Of a DNA stretch of 23,007 bases, positions 1 through 6,954 are shown one piece after another. Position 1 is the first letter of the stretch, and each line of letters opens with the position of its first letter. Below the pieces are notes generated by a model that had not been told where the DNA came from, did not search any database, and saw only the letters and a program-made list of their open reading frames with translations. Origin of the DNA: JANXVV01 sp038230975 (GTDB taxonomy: Bacteria; Planctomycetota; Phycisphaerae; Tepidisphaerales; Tepidisphaeraceae); assembly GCA_038230975.1 (NCBI GenBank), contig JBBRMF010000058.1:1-23007 (forward strand), in the 5' to 3' direction. The position numbers and the translations under genes were made by a program.

Positions 1-806
1 ACTTTGATGCTCTCCAACGGCACTTTGCCGGTTTCGTGTTCGACGATGTACCACTCCGTGCCACCGACGTTTTCGTAAGCTTCGATAAGCGGCTTCCAGT
101 CAATCGTGCCTTCCCCAATCGCCGCGCCGGCCGGGCCGCCATGTTCTTTGACGTGAGTGGTTTTCGTGCGACCCGGGTATTTCTTGATCAACGCCACAGG
201 ATCGCCCCCGCCGTCGAGCGTGTTGCCAATATCGATTTGATGCACGACATCCGCATCAGTGTTGTCGAAGAAGATTTCCCAGGAGGTCTTGCCATCAAAC
301 TTCTTGTAGTCGCCGGCGTGCGAGTGGTAGCCAACCAACATCCCAAATTCTTTGGCGCGGGCGGCGATGTCGTTGAACTTCCCGGCCAGAAACTTCCAAC
401 CGGCCGCATCCTTGGCTCCAAGACTCGGACAGATCAGAAATTTGTTGCCGAGCGTGTGGTGAAGCTCGACCGTTTTCTTGAGGTTATCCCCTTCCAGGGT
501 GACCAACGGCGTGTGCGTGCCGCAGCACTTCAGGCCGTTGTCGTCCAGCAGCTTTCTCAGCTCCGCCGGCTTCTTATCCCACAGATGATATCCGGCGAAC
601 TCAACCCCTTCGTATCCCATCTTCCCGATCGCCTCGATCACCCCGGTGAAATTTTTCGGCAGTTCGTTGCGCACCGAATACAACTCTAATCCGATGGGGA
701 TTTTCTTTTTCGGTTCCGCCGCCGAAAGGAACGGAGAGAGTGCCACGGAAGTGGCAGCAACGCCGGTCAATCGAAGTGCGTCACGCCGGGAGAGGGATGG
801 GTTCAT
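1..806 (-). CDS. Tat-exported sugar phosphate isomerase/epimerase-like protein (3' end cut by window)
   Basis: The gene reads leftward from an ATG at 806-804 and runs off the window edge; about 268 residues are visible. The N-terminus, MNPSLSRRDALRLTG, is a twin-arginine signal followed by an alanine-rich hydrophobic stretch ending near SAAEP, so the protein is predicted to leave the cytoplasm. The rest has the xylose-isomerase-like TIM-barrel pattern: an early GLELYSVR strand, GYEGVEFAGY, CGTHTPL, YHSHAGD, HQIDIGNT, THVKEHG and EHE. Their Glu, His and Asp residues are the usual metal and substrate ligands of the family. Such proteins are common in planctomycetes; the substrate is not readable from sequence. 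AAAGGA lies about seven bases before the start and supports it. Family assignment is fairly sure, specificity unknown. Confidence 0.85.
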   Translation of the reverse strand, partial: MNPSLSRRDALRLTGVAATSVALSPFLSAAEPKKKIPIGLELYSVRNELPKNFTGVIEAIGKMGYEGVEFAGYHLWDKKPAELRKLLDDNGLKCCGTHTPLVTLEGDNLKKTVELHHTLGNKFLICPSLGAKDAAGWKFLAGKFNDIAARAKEFGMLVGYHSHAGDYKKFDGKTSWEIFFDNTDADVVHQIDIGNTLDGGGDPVALIKKYPGRTKTTHVKEHGGPAGAAIGEGTIDWKPLIEAYENVGGTEWYIVEHETGKVPLESIK

Positions 807-894
807 AGTGGATTCCTTTACAGGAGGTACTGTGAGGAATGGGTGCCGTTGCAGAGGTCTCTCTCACCCCCTTCTTCTGGCACTCGATTCCTCA

Positions 895-982
895 ATTTAT
901 TTAGCCGGGCCGCTTGCGACTTGTGTTGAGCGACTCTCCGAGGCGCACGGAAACGGGTCGCAAGCGACCCGGCTAAATAAAT
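895..982. repeat. Inverted repeat with 26-bp arms
   Basis: Arms 895-920 and 957-982 are reverse complements with a single mismatch and enclose a 36-base loop. The right arm holds its own small palindrome, GGGTCGC-AA-GCGACCC (956-971). The outer ends are AT-rich (ATTTATTTAGCC / GGCTAAATAAAT). It lies between the HU terminator and the isomerase start. Its form suits a REP or MITE-like dispersed element. I have a vague, unchecked impression that similar GGGTCGCAAGCGACCC-GGCTAAAT strings recur in planctomycete genomes. Confidence 0.7.
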
Positions 983-1019
983 CGACCGCCCTTACACTGG
1001 AGAGGGAACCCGCAAAACA

Positions 1020-1051
1020 GAAAACCCCCGGAAGATTTCCCGGGGGTTTTC
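1020..1051 (-). terminator. Rho-independent terminator of the HU gene
   Basis: An 11-bp perfect stem (1021-1031 with 1040-1050) of AAAACCCCCGG against CCGGGGGTTTT has an eight-base loop. The A/T ends of the stem give a U-run on either strand, so it can act in both directions. It sits 36 bases past the HU stop codon. Confidence 0.85.
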
Positions 1052-1086
1052 CATATCTTTCAAAGCTATCGCCGTGGCGCGGCAAA

Positions 1087-1407
1087 TTACTTGGCCATGT
1101 CTTTGAGGCTCTTGAGCGGGCGAACCTTGACGACCTTGCGGGCGGGTTTGGCCTTGAACATTTGCTCGAGCTTGGTGAAGGGATTGATTCCCTTGCGCGC
1201 CTTGACGGCGGGCTTGGTGATCACCATCAACTTCATCAGTCCGGGGATCACGAAAACGCCAGCGCCCTTTTTGCTGAGCGACGTTTTGATCTCGTTGGAC
1301 AAAGCGTCAAACACTGCCGCGACCTGCTTGCGGGAGAGTTGCGTAGCCTCGGAGATGCTGACGAGGATCTCACTTTTCGTTGGAGCCTTGGGGGTTGCTG
1401 TTGCCAT
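1087..1407 (-). CDS. HU-family DNA-binding protein
   Basis: This 106-residue protein matches the HU/IHF fold. The N-terminal helices run TKSEILVSISEATQLSRKQV and VFDALSNEIKTSL, followed by the beta-arm region VFVIPGLMKLMVITKPAVKA. It is a nucleoid protein that bends and compacts DNA, normally as a dimer. It departs from classic HU: the arm motif GRNPxTGE reads GINPFTKLEQ, and the C-terminus is a Lys/Arg-rich tail (AKPARKVVKVRPLKSLKDM). AAAGGA about nine bases before the ATG supports the start. The gene appears monocistronic, with a strong terminator just downstream. The family call is confident; whether it is the main HU of the cell cannot be told. Confidence 0.9.
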   Translation of the reverse strand: MATATPKAPTKSEILVSISEATQLSRKQVAAVFDALSNEIKTSLSKKGAGVFVIPGLMKLMVITKPAVKARKGINPFTKLEQMFKAKPARKVVKVRPLKSLKDMAK

Positions 1408-2405
1408 CGATACGGTCCTTTGCAGAGGAGGGGCTCGTGGAAGGCATTCCGTCGTACACTCCGTGTGTCCGGCGAAGGGAGCCTGCGAGTCCCCTGGTTA
1501 TGAGTTACGAAATGATCTTCATTCAGGAACAGAACGCATCGCCAATCGACGCTTAGCCCAATCATGCCCAGTTATTTTCCGTTCCCGGTCGACCTTCTTC
1601 TCCTTAATGAGGTCATCGATGGGTTGGCTTCCGAAACTCCAAAAAGCTCGGATTTTGCCCGTATTTCTTGGCATTCACCACAACCATCTGCGACGATAAT
1701 AGGGGAATTGCAAATGGAATGATAGAGAAGTGGCACATTTCCCGTGGTTTTTTGCAATTTTTCAATCGATCCGTTTCAAAGTGCAACCGGCAGAGCAGCG
1801 GAAGGGCCGGAGACGCAGCGGAAACTTCACGAGGAAAGTGTGGGTTCGGTACCGAGAACGATGTCTTGGTTTCTTCCCCCACTGCTCGGTCTCCGCCATT
1901 TCCAGGTCTCCGGGTTGCATTCTGAGCGGGCCCGGAACTTTGGGAACACCCAACGCGATCAAGAAAGAGATGACCGTTCCTTTTCCACCGTCAGCAGCCT
2001 AACATACTTGACGCTCATTAACCGCGCCGCCAAGGTGTCTGGCCCTGCTTTTTCGGTTGAAGAATAAAGGGATGAGACGCACTTCAATGCGACTTGAGGC
2101 AGGCTTTGAAATCGGAGCATCGACTGACAGGCGGACGCAAACTATTTGCATGAATTTTTGATAACGGCAACTGCCTCAGTTTTTGGTCATCAAGTCGGCC
2201 CCCTGAAATGCACGATAACGATAGGAGAGCGAGTATTTTGCAGAAGAATCGGAGGCACTTATCCGGACCTGCGATAGAGGGTGCCGACGGGTTGATTCGC
2301 GGGTAGGATGTGCATTGGGTTCGTGCGGATACGTTCCGTGCGAGCAAAAGCCGTGAAATAATTGAAACGGCCAGAGTCGTTAGCAGATTCAAAGGAAGGC
2401 GAGCA
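1408..2405. other. Gene-free stretch between HU and clpX
   Basis: About 1 kb with no convincing gene. Open frames on both strands are short, rich in Ser/Arg/Pro, mutually overlapping and without good ribosome-binding sites. The base composition is more AT-rich than in the flanking genes. It must contain the promoters of HU (leftward) and clpX (rightward), but no strong -35/-10 pair stands out. AATAAT preceded by TG at 2354-2362 is a weak -10 candidate for clpX. The only notable structure is the fold at 2094-2184, listed separately. Confidence 0.6.
2094..2184 (+). ncRNA. Candidate structured RNA with U-tail
   Basis: TGAGGCAG (2095-2102) pairs with CTGCCTCA (2171-2178); a G-U pair extends the stem by one, and GTTTTT follows at 2179-2184. 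The 68-base interior contains a second hairpin, GCAAA-CTA-TTTGC (2137-2149), itself followed by a short T-run. A closed structure ending in a U-tract could be a small RNA or an attenuator in the clpX leader. No promoter or known family was recognised, so this is a weak call. Confidence 0.25.
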
Positions 2406-3827
2406 ATGCCTGGTTCCAATCGCACTGGTGGCGGTAACGGCGGCGGAAATCCGCCGGGCGGCACCGGTGGTTCCAATTCCGGCTCCCATGGGTCCAACAG
2501 TTCCCAGGGCGGTAATCGAGGTAGACGCGTGACCACTTGCAGCTTTTGCGGTAAATCTTCTCGTGACGTCGGCCCCATGGTCGAAGGCCCGAGCGACGTG
2601 TATATCTGCGCCAATTGCGTGGATCTGGCCCACAACATCATCCGTCAGGAAAAACGGAAGATGTCCGCCACGGCCACCCCGGCGCTGTCGGCCATTCCTT
2701 CCCCACGACAGATCAAGGAATTTCTCGATCAGTACGTGATCGGACAGAACTTCGCCAAGAAGGGCTTGTCCGTCGCCGTTCACAACCATTACAAGCGACT
2801 AAACCTCGGTGGTGATCCCAGCAAGGCAGAAGGCTCCTCGAAGGAAAAACCCGTCGTCGATCGAGATGCTGATGTCGAAATCGACAAGAGCAACGTGCTG
2901 CTCATCGGCCCGACCGGCAGCGGCAAGACCTTGCTCGCCAAAACGCTGGCCCGCATTCTCAACGTCCCGTTCGCCATCGGCGACGCCACGACCCTGACCG
3001 AAGCCGGTTACGTCGGTGAAGACGTTGAAAACATCCTGCTCAAGTTGCTGCAGAACGCGGACTACGATCTGGAAGCCGCCCAGCGCGGAATTATCTATAT
3101 CGACGAGATCGACAAGATCGGCAAGACCAGCGGCAACGTCTCGATCACCCGCGATGTCAGCGGTGAAGGTGTGCAGCAGGCCTTGCTGAAGATGCTCGAA
3201 GGCACCGTCGCCAACATTCCACCGCAAGGTGGCCGCAAGCATCCGGAACAGCAATATATCCAGATGGATACCTCGCAGATCCTCTTCATCTGCGGCGGCA
3301 CTTTCGTCGGTCTGGAAGACATCATCCGCAAACGTCTCGGCAAACGACAAATCGGTTTCAACGCCGAAAATTCACCCAGCGAATCCGCCCGCGATCGCGC
3401 CGGTGTGCTCGCTCAGGTGCAGCCGGAAGATCTGGTTGAATTCGGCATGATCCCCGAATTCGTCGGTCGCCTGCCGCTCTGTGCCACGCTGGAACCGTTG
3501 GATGTAAAAACGCTTATCAGCATCCTTACCGAACCGAAGAACGCGCTGGTCAAGCAATACCAGAAATTCTTCCGCCTCGAAGGCAGCGAACTGGAATTCA
3601 CCAAGGGTGCCCTTGAGAAAATCGCCGAGCGCGCCCTGAAGCGTGACACCGGTGCCCGCGCCCTGCGAGCCGTCTGCGAAGAGATGATGCTCGACCTGAT
3701 GTACAACCTCCCCGACCACGGCCAAGGCGGCAAGTTCATCATCGATGAAGCCATCGTCGACGGCAAAAAAAGCTTGTTCGAGCTCAAGCCGGATACCAAA
3801 CCGGAACGACGGCGCGAGTCGGCATAA
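2406..3827 (+). CDS. clpX: ATP-dependent Clp protease ATP-binding subunit ClpX
   Basis: ClpX is the AAA+ unfoldase that recognises tagged or regulatory proteins and feeds them to ClpP in the cytoplasm. The 473-residue product shows the full family order: a C4 zinc finger (Cys45, Cys48, Cys68, Cys71), Walker A GPTGSGKT (about 168-175), pore loop GYVGEDV, Walker B IIYIDEID (about 229-236), and the ClpP-contacting IGF loop in GKRQIGF. The C-terminal small domain ends around LFELKPD. The ATG at 2406 is preferred over an upstream in-frame ATG at 2310 because AAAGGAAGG lies a few bases before it. The first 44 residues are a Gly/Asn/Ser-rich low-complexity extension, much longer than the short leader of E. 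coli ClpX. No clpP is adjacent. A terminator follows. Confidence 0.97.
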   Translation: MPGSNRTGGGNGGGNPPGGTGGSNSGSHGSNSSQGGNRGRRVTTCSFCGKSSRDVGPMVEGPSDVYICANCVDLAHNIIRQEKRKMSATATPALSAIPSPRQIKEFLDQYVIGQNFAKKGLSVAVHNHYKRLNLGGDPSKAEGSSKEKPVVDRDADVEIDKSNVLLIGPTGSGKTLLAKTLARILNVPFAIGDATTLTEAGYVGEDVENILLKLLQNADYDLEAAQRGIIYIDEIDKIGKTSGNVSITRDVSGEGVQQALLKMLEGTVANIPPQGGRKHPEQQYIQMDTSQILFICGGTFVGLEDIIRKRLGKRQIGFNAENSPSESARDRAGVLAQVQPEDLVEFGMIPEFVGRLPLCATLEPLDVKTLISILTEPKNALVKQYQKFFRLEGSELEFTKGALEKIAERALKRDTGARALRAVCEEMMLDLMYNLPDHGQGGKFIIDEAIVDGKKSLFELKPDTKPERRRESA

Positions 3828-3852
3828 AAGGATTATTCTGAACCCAAACGCG

Positions 3853-3884
3853 ACGCCCGAAGGTATAATCGTTCGGGCGTTTTG
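3853..3884 (+). terminator. Rho-independent terminator of clpX
   Basis: ACGCCCGAA (3853-3861) pairs perfectly with TTCGGGCGT (3872-3880), followed by a short T-run. The ten-base loop contains TATAAT (3864-3869), which could serve as the -10 of the next gene, about 60 bases downstream. Confidence 0.8.
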
Positions 3885-3924
3885 CGTTAGGTCGCCCGAT
3901 TGACGTCAATCGTCGGAGGTCACC

Positions 3925-4185
3925 ATGGGAAAAACACGTTCCATTCCAAAACCAAAGGCCATCGCGCCGCCCGCTTCAAAAGCACGGCCCGCGAAGTCTC
4001 CAAAATTATCGAAAGAGCAACAGGCTAGGCTGGATGCATTTGACGCGTTTGTAAAAGAAGGCCGAGCGGAAGGGGAGGCGATGACGCCTCGGGAACGCGC
4101 GGGCGAGGATGCAAAATGGAACAAGGTCAAGGCGACCATCAACGCCGATCGGGCGGGCTATCGTCAGGTGTTTGTAGATGATTAA
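3925..4185 (+). CDS. Small antitoxin-like protein upstream of a PIN gene
   Basis: An 86-residue protein with a Pro/Ala/Lys-rich, probably disordered N-terminus (MGKTRSIPKPKAIAPPAS) and a charged, helical second half (LSKEQQARLDAFDAFVKEG, then MTPRERAGEDAKWNKVKAT). I do not recognise the family. GGAGG lies six bases before the ATG. The stop codon overlaps the start of the following PIN-domain gene by eight bases, the arrangement typical of type II antitoxin-toxin operons. The antitoxin role is inferred from this position, size and charge, not from a recognised DNA-binding fold. Confidence 0.65.
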   Translation: MGKTRSIPKPKAIAPPASKARPAKSPKLSKEQQARLDAFDAFVKEGRAEGEAMTPRERAGEDAKWNKVKATINADRAGYRQVFVDD

Positions 4186-4608
4186 GCGTATTATGCTCGA
4201 CTCGGGCCCGCTTGGAAAACTGGCACACCGGCGAGCCACGCAGGAAATCGTCGATTGGCACTATGCGCTTCTCAACGCCCAATATATTTTGATCGTGCCT
4301 GAGATTTCCGACTACGAAATTCACCGCAGCCTTCTTTTGGATCAATTGCACCGCTCACTGGTGAGACTTGATGAATTAAAAACGTTCTTCGTTTACCAAC
4401 CCATCACCACCTCCTCCATGCTCCGCGCCGCCGATCTATGGGCTTACGCCCGTCGTCAAGGCAAATCCACCGCCGACCCCAAAGAACTCGACGGCGACGT
4501 ATTCTCGCCGCGATGGCTTTGGAATCTCGCGCAATCGTCGCGACGGAAAATGTCGGTCATCTCTCCCGTTACGTGACCGCCATGCACTGGCGTCAGATCA
4601 AAGCATGA
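4178..4608 (+). pseudogene. PIN-domain (VapC-like) toxin gene, frameshifted near its 3' end
   Basis: The first 107 residues match the PIN nuclease pattern: Asp8 in IMLDSGPLG, Glu42 in PEISDYEIHR, and Asp100/Asp105/Asp107 in TADPKELDGD. At 4499-4501 the frame breaks. The current frame ends with an un-PIN-like tail at 4576. Shifting frame at 4501 gives ILAAMALESRAIVATENV, then GHLSRYVTAMHWRQIKA and a stop at 4606-4608, the expected last helix and strand of the family. One missing base after GT (4499-4500) explains this, and the repaired protein would be about 143 residues. The upstream residues look intact. Loss of the C-terminal part probably inactivates the ribonuclease, unless the shift is a sequencing error or is programmed. 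Confidence 0.85.
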
Positions 4609-4737
4609 AAACTTGAGACACTACACAAATCTCAATTCCCGCCGAACCCGATTCATGAAATCTTTAAAACCGTTGGTAACGTTTCCAAATAGACGACGCC
4701 ATTAACGTGTAAGATACGATCGAACCGGTAAACGAAA

Positions 4738-5349
4738 GTGTATCTCAGAGGATTGCCAGAAAGGCAGAAGGGCTCGGCCCGAGGAGTGGAATTGATCGCC
4801 GAACGCCCGGATCTGGTAGCGCAGTTCGTGGCCGCGCGCAGGCATCTGCGGGCATTCCTGCTCACTATGACGCGCCGCATGGACATTGCGGACGAAATTC
4901 TGCAGGAGCTATCAGTCCAGATCCTTCGCGAGGCCAGGCGGGGGACGGTTCCGGAAAATCCATACGCCTGGATGCTCGGGATGGCTCGTCATCGTGTGGC
5001 TGACTACTACCGTTCGCAGGCCCGGCAGCAGCACAATCTGCAACGGTTATTGGAGCTGGCCGAAACGATGGAGGCTGCCTTTATCGAGAACCCTCCGCCA
5101 CCGAGTGAGGCTTGTGAAGAAGATGATCCCCGTCTGCAACATCTTCGATCGTGCATGGAGCAATTGACCGAAAAGACCCGTTCCATGCTGGAGGATCGAT
5201 ATCGGCAATCCAAACCGATTGAAGCCATCGCAAACAAGATGAACTGGACGATGGGTTCCGTCAAAGTAGCCCTGTCCAAGGCACGCAAAGTCCTGGCAGA
5301 GTGCGTTCGCCGGAAACTGGCCGAAAAGGCAGGTGTGCCCCATGAGTGA
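4738..5349 (+). CDS. ECF-type RNA polymerase sigma factor
   Basis: A roughly 200-residue sigma-70 family protein of the extracytoplasmic-function type. Region 2 spans about residues 25-95 (ADEILQELSVQIL, then YAWMLGMARHRVADYYRSQ). Region 4 lies at about 145-195 (MLEDRYRQSKPIEAIANKM, WTMGSVKVALSKARKVL), a helix-turn-helix for the -35 element. A negatively charged linker (PPPPSEACEEDD) separates them. The start is uncertain: the GTG at 4738 gives the longest frame but has no clear ribosome-binding site, whereas the TTG at 4792 follows GAGGAG by five bases and would remove 18 residues. Its last eight bases overlap the FecR-like gene, so the two are co-expressed and probably act as regulator and partner. 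Confidence 0.9.
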   Translation: MYLRGLPERQKGSARGVELIAERPDLVAQFVAARRHLRAFLLTMTRRMDIADEILQELSVQILREARRGTVPENPYAWMLGMARHRVADYYRSQARQQHNLQRLLELAETMEAAFIENPPPPSEACEEDDPRLQHLRSCMEQLTEKTRSMLEDRYRQSKPIEAIANKMNWTMGSVKVALSKARKVLAECVRRKLAEKAGVPHE

Positions 5350-6007
5350 GGCCACCCTTTCCGATGCTTTTGATGCGTGGGCCGATGGCTCTGTCGACGA
5401 TGCTGCGGCCGCCACGCAGATCGTAGACTTGTTACGAACCGGCGTTTCCACCCGACGCGATCTGGTGGAATGCGCACTACTCGAAGTGGCTTTGTATCGT
5501 ATACACCCAGTCCCTCGGCCACCCTGGTGGCGGCGGCCAGTTCGCCTGGGAGGTTGGCGCGGCGCGAGTCTACTAGCTGTAATCTTGATCGGTGGACTAT
5601 GTCTACAGACTAGCCTCAACTGGCAACCCGTATTCGGCCGCGTCTCTTCAGGCCATCTTCGAGCCGACGGCTGCAAAACGACCAACTTGCGTGCATTGAC
5701 CGAAGTCGAAGTATCCGACGAATCGTCAGCATCGGTGCAGTTAAAGGATGGCTCAACATTTACCGCCGAACCCGGATCGCGGTTTCGGATCAAACCACTG
5801 AACGACGATGGCCGGGCCTATGAGTTTTTCCTTCACTCGGGTCGTTCTGAATTTCATCTGATACCCGGCTGTCGATCGTTCACAGTATTGACTCCCTACG
5901 GCGATGTGCAGGCGGTAGGCCCTCATTTTTCCGTGGAAATAGACACCGCAAACAAAACTCTCAAACTATCTGGAGCGACCCGTCTACTGGGCAAAGGCCA
6001 ATCATGA
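5342..6007 (+). CDS. FecR-like membrane anti-sigma/sensor protein
   Basis: The 221-residue product has a short N-terminal cytoplasmic part (about 1-70), one membrane segment at about 73-92 (ASLLAVILIGGLCL), and an outer domain with the FecR pattern: VQLKDGSTFTAEPGSRFRI, LHSGRSEFHLIPG, FTVLTPYGDVQAVGPHFSV. FecR proteins hold an ECF sigma factor at the membrane and pass on a signal from outside. The N-terminal region is acidic and helical (DAFDAWADGSVDDAAAA), as expected for a sigma-binding part, but lacks a zinc motif. The ATG at 5342 was preferred to a GTG at 5333. It overlaps the sigma gene by eight bases and the next gene by four. Confidence 0.85.
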   Translation: MSEATLSDAFDAWADGSVDDAAAATQIVDLLRTGVSTRRDLVECALLEVALYRIHPVPRPPWWRRPVRLGGWRGASLLAVILIGGLCLQTSLNWQPVFGRVSSGHLRADGCKTTNLRALTEVEVSDESSASVQLKDGSTFTAEPGSRFRIKPLNDDGRAYEFFLHSGRSEFHLIPGCRSFTVLTPYGDVQAVGPHFSVEIDTANKTLKLSGATRLLGKGQS

Positions 6008-6948
6008 AATATCTACTCTCAACCTTCGCGGTACTTATCGGCATGACGATCGTGGCCCATGCCCACGCCGGCGTCGTCATTTACGCATCAGATTTTAGCG
6101 GGGGCCGCCTCGTCCGAACCGATGGAATCACAAAAACCACGCTCGTCGGTGGCCTGAATCAGCCGATGAGCGCAGCGTTCGGTCCCGATGGCAATTTATA
6201 TATTGCCCAGCAATCCGGTACTCACATCGGCCGATTTACCGCCGCTGGCAAGCCCGCCGGAGCTTCATTTGGTACCGGCCGATTCTATACCGGCCTGGCC
6301 TTCGGCCCGGATGGAGAACTCTATGCCAATGCAACCGATAACTCTTTCGCCAGCGGAGTCACCGAGCGATTTATCCCGGGTACCGGCGCGGCACACGGTA
6401 ACGGCCTGGCCACCGGTGATGCAGCCGGGGTAATTCCAAAATTTGCCACCAGTTATTTTGAAGGACTGACGTTCGGACCTGATGGCAATCTCTACCTCGC
6501 TGCCCACTACTCCAGCAGTGTGCGAGTCTACCAGGGACCGGGCGGCGCAAACCCAGGTGCGCTCATCAAGACGCTCACTGGCGTCAACAAACCGGTGGGG
6601 CTCGCATTCGGGCCGGATGGCGATCTCTATGTCACCGAACAGGATCTCAACCGTGTCTCACGCTGGGATGGCACGGCATTCTCCGTCTTTTCCTCCGGCG
6701 CACATCTAAATACTCCCATCGGCCTTGGATTCAGCCCCGACGGTGATCTCTACGTTGCCAACTACAGCGGTGCCAACATCGCGCATTTCGCGGGTCCGGG
6801 CGCTGCCAACCCAGGCGCATTCCTCAGTACTTTCAGTACCGGCGTTGGGAATCCTGGTTATATTCTTGTCGTTCCCGAGCCTACGCTCGGTGCGATAGTG
6901 GTGATAAGCAGCCTACTACTGTGCCGTCCTCGGAGAATGCATCAGTGA
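6004..6948 (+). CDS. Secreted NHL/Vgb-type beta-propeller protein with PEP-CTERM signal
   Basis: A 314-residue exported protein. It has a signal peptide (MKYLLSTFAVLIGMTIVAHAHA), then at least five repeats built around FGPDGxLYV (AFGPDGNLYIAQQ, AFGPDGELYANAT, TFGPDGNLYLAAH, AFGPDGDLYVTEQ, GFSPDGDLYVANY), the hallmark of NHL or virginiamycin-B-lyase-like propeller blades. Two blades carry a GPGxANPGA insertion. The C-terminus, VVPEPTLGAIVVISSLLL plus CRPRR, is a PEP-CTERM sorting signal, so the protein is likely handled by an exosortase-like system. Its ATG overlaps the FecR-like stop by four bases, placing it in the sigma operon. It may be the sensed or controlled surface protein; enzyme activity is not evident. 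It ends six bases before the convergent protease gene. Confidence 0.85.
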   Translation: MKYLLSTFAVLIGMTIVAHAHAGVVIYASDFSGGRLVRTDGITKTTLVGGLNQPMSAAFGPDGNLYIAQQSGTHIGRFTAAGKPAGASFGTGRFYTGLAFGPDGELYANATDNSFASGVTERFIPGTGAAHGNGLATGDAAGVIPKFATSYFEGLTFGPDGNLYLAAHYSSSVRVYQGPGGANPGALIKTLTGVNKPVGLAFGPDGDLYVTEQDLNRVSRWDGTAFSVFSSGAHLNTPIGLGFSPDGDLYVANYSGANIAHFAGPGAANPGAFLSTFSTGVGNPGYILVVPEPTLGAIVVISSLLLCRPRRMHQ

Positions 6949-6954
6949 CACTCT

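Noticed and set aside
36..689. A 217-residue plus-strand frame at the left end
   Set aside because: It is the complement of the isomerase-like gene, which has a Tat signal and conserved metal-ligand motifs on the minus strand.
1831..1853. GAGGAAAGTGTGGG resembles the GAGGAAAGTCCGGG core of RNase P RNA
   Set aside because: The match is partial, and the other conserved RNase P elements, including the 3' partner of P4, are not seen in the following 400 bases.
5047..5793. A 248-residue minus-strand frame over the sigma and FecR-like genes
   Set aside because: Both plus-strand genes have clear domains and overlap tightly; the minus product lacks recognisable motifs.
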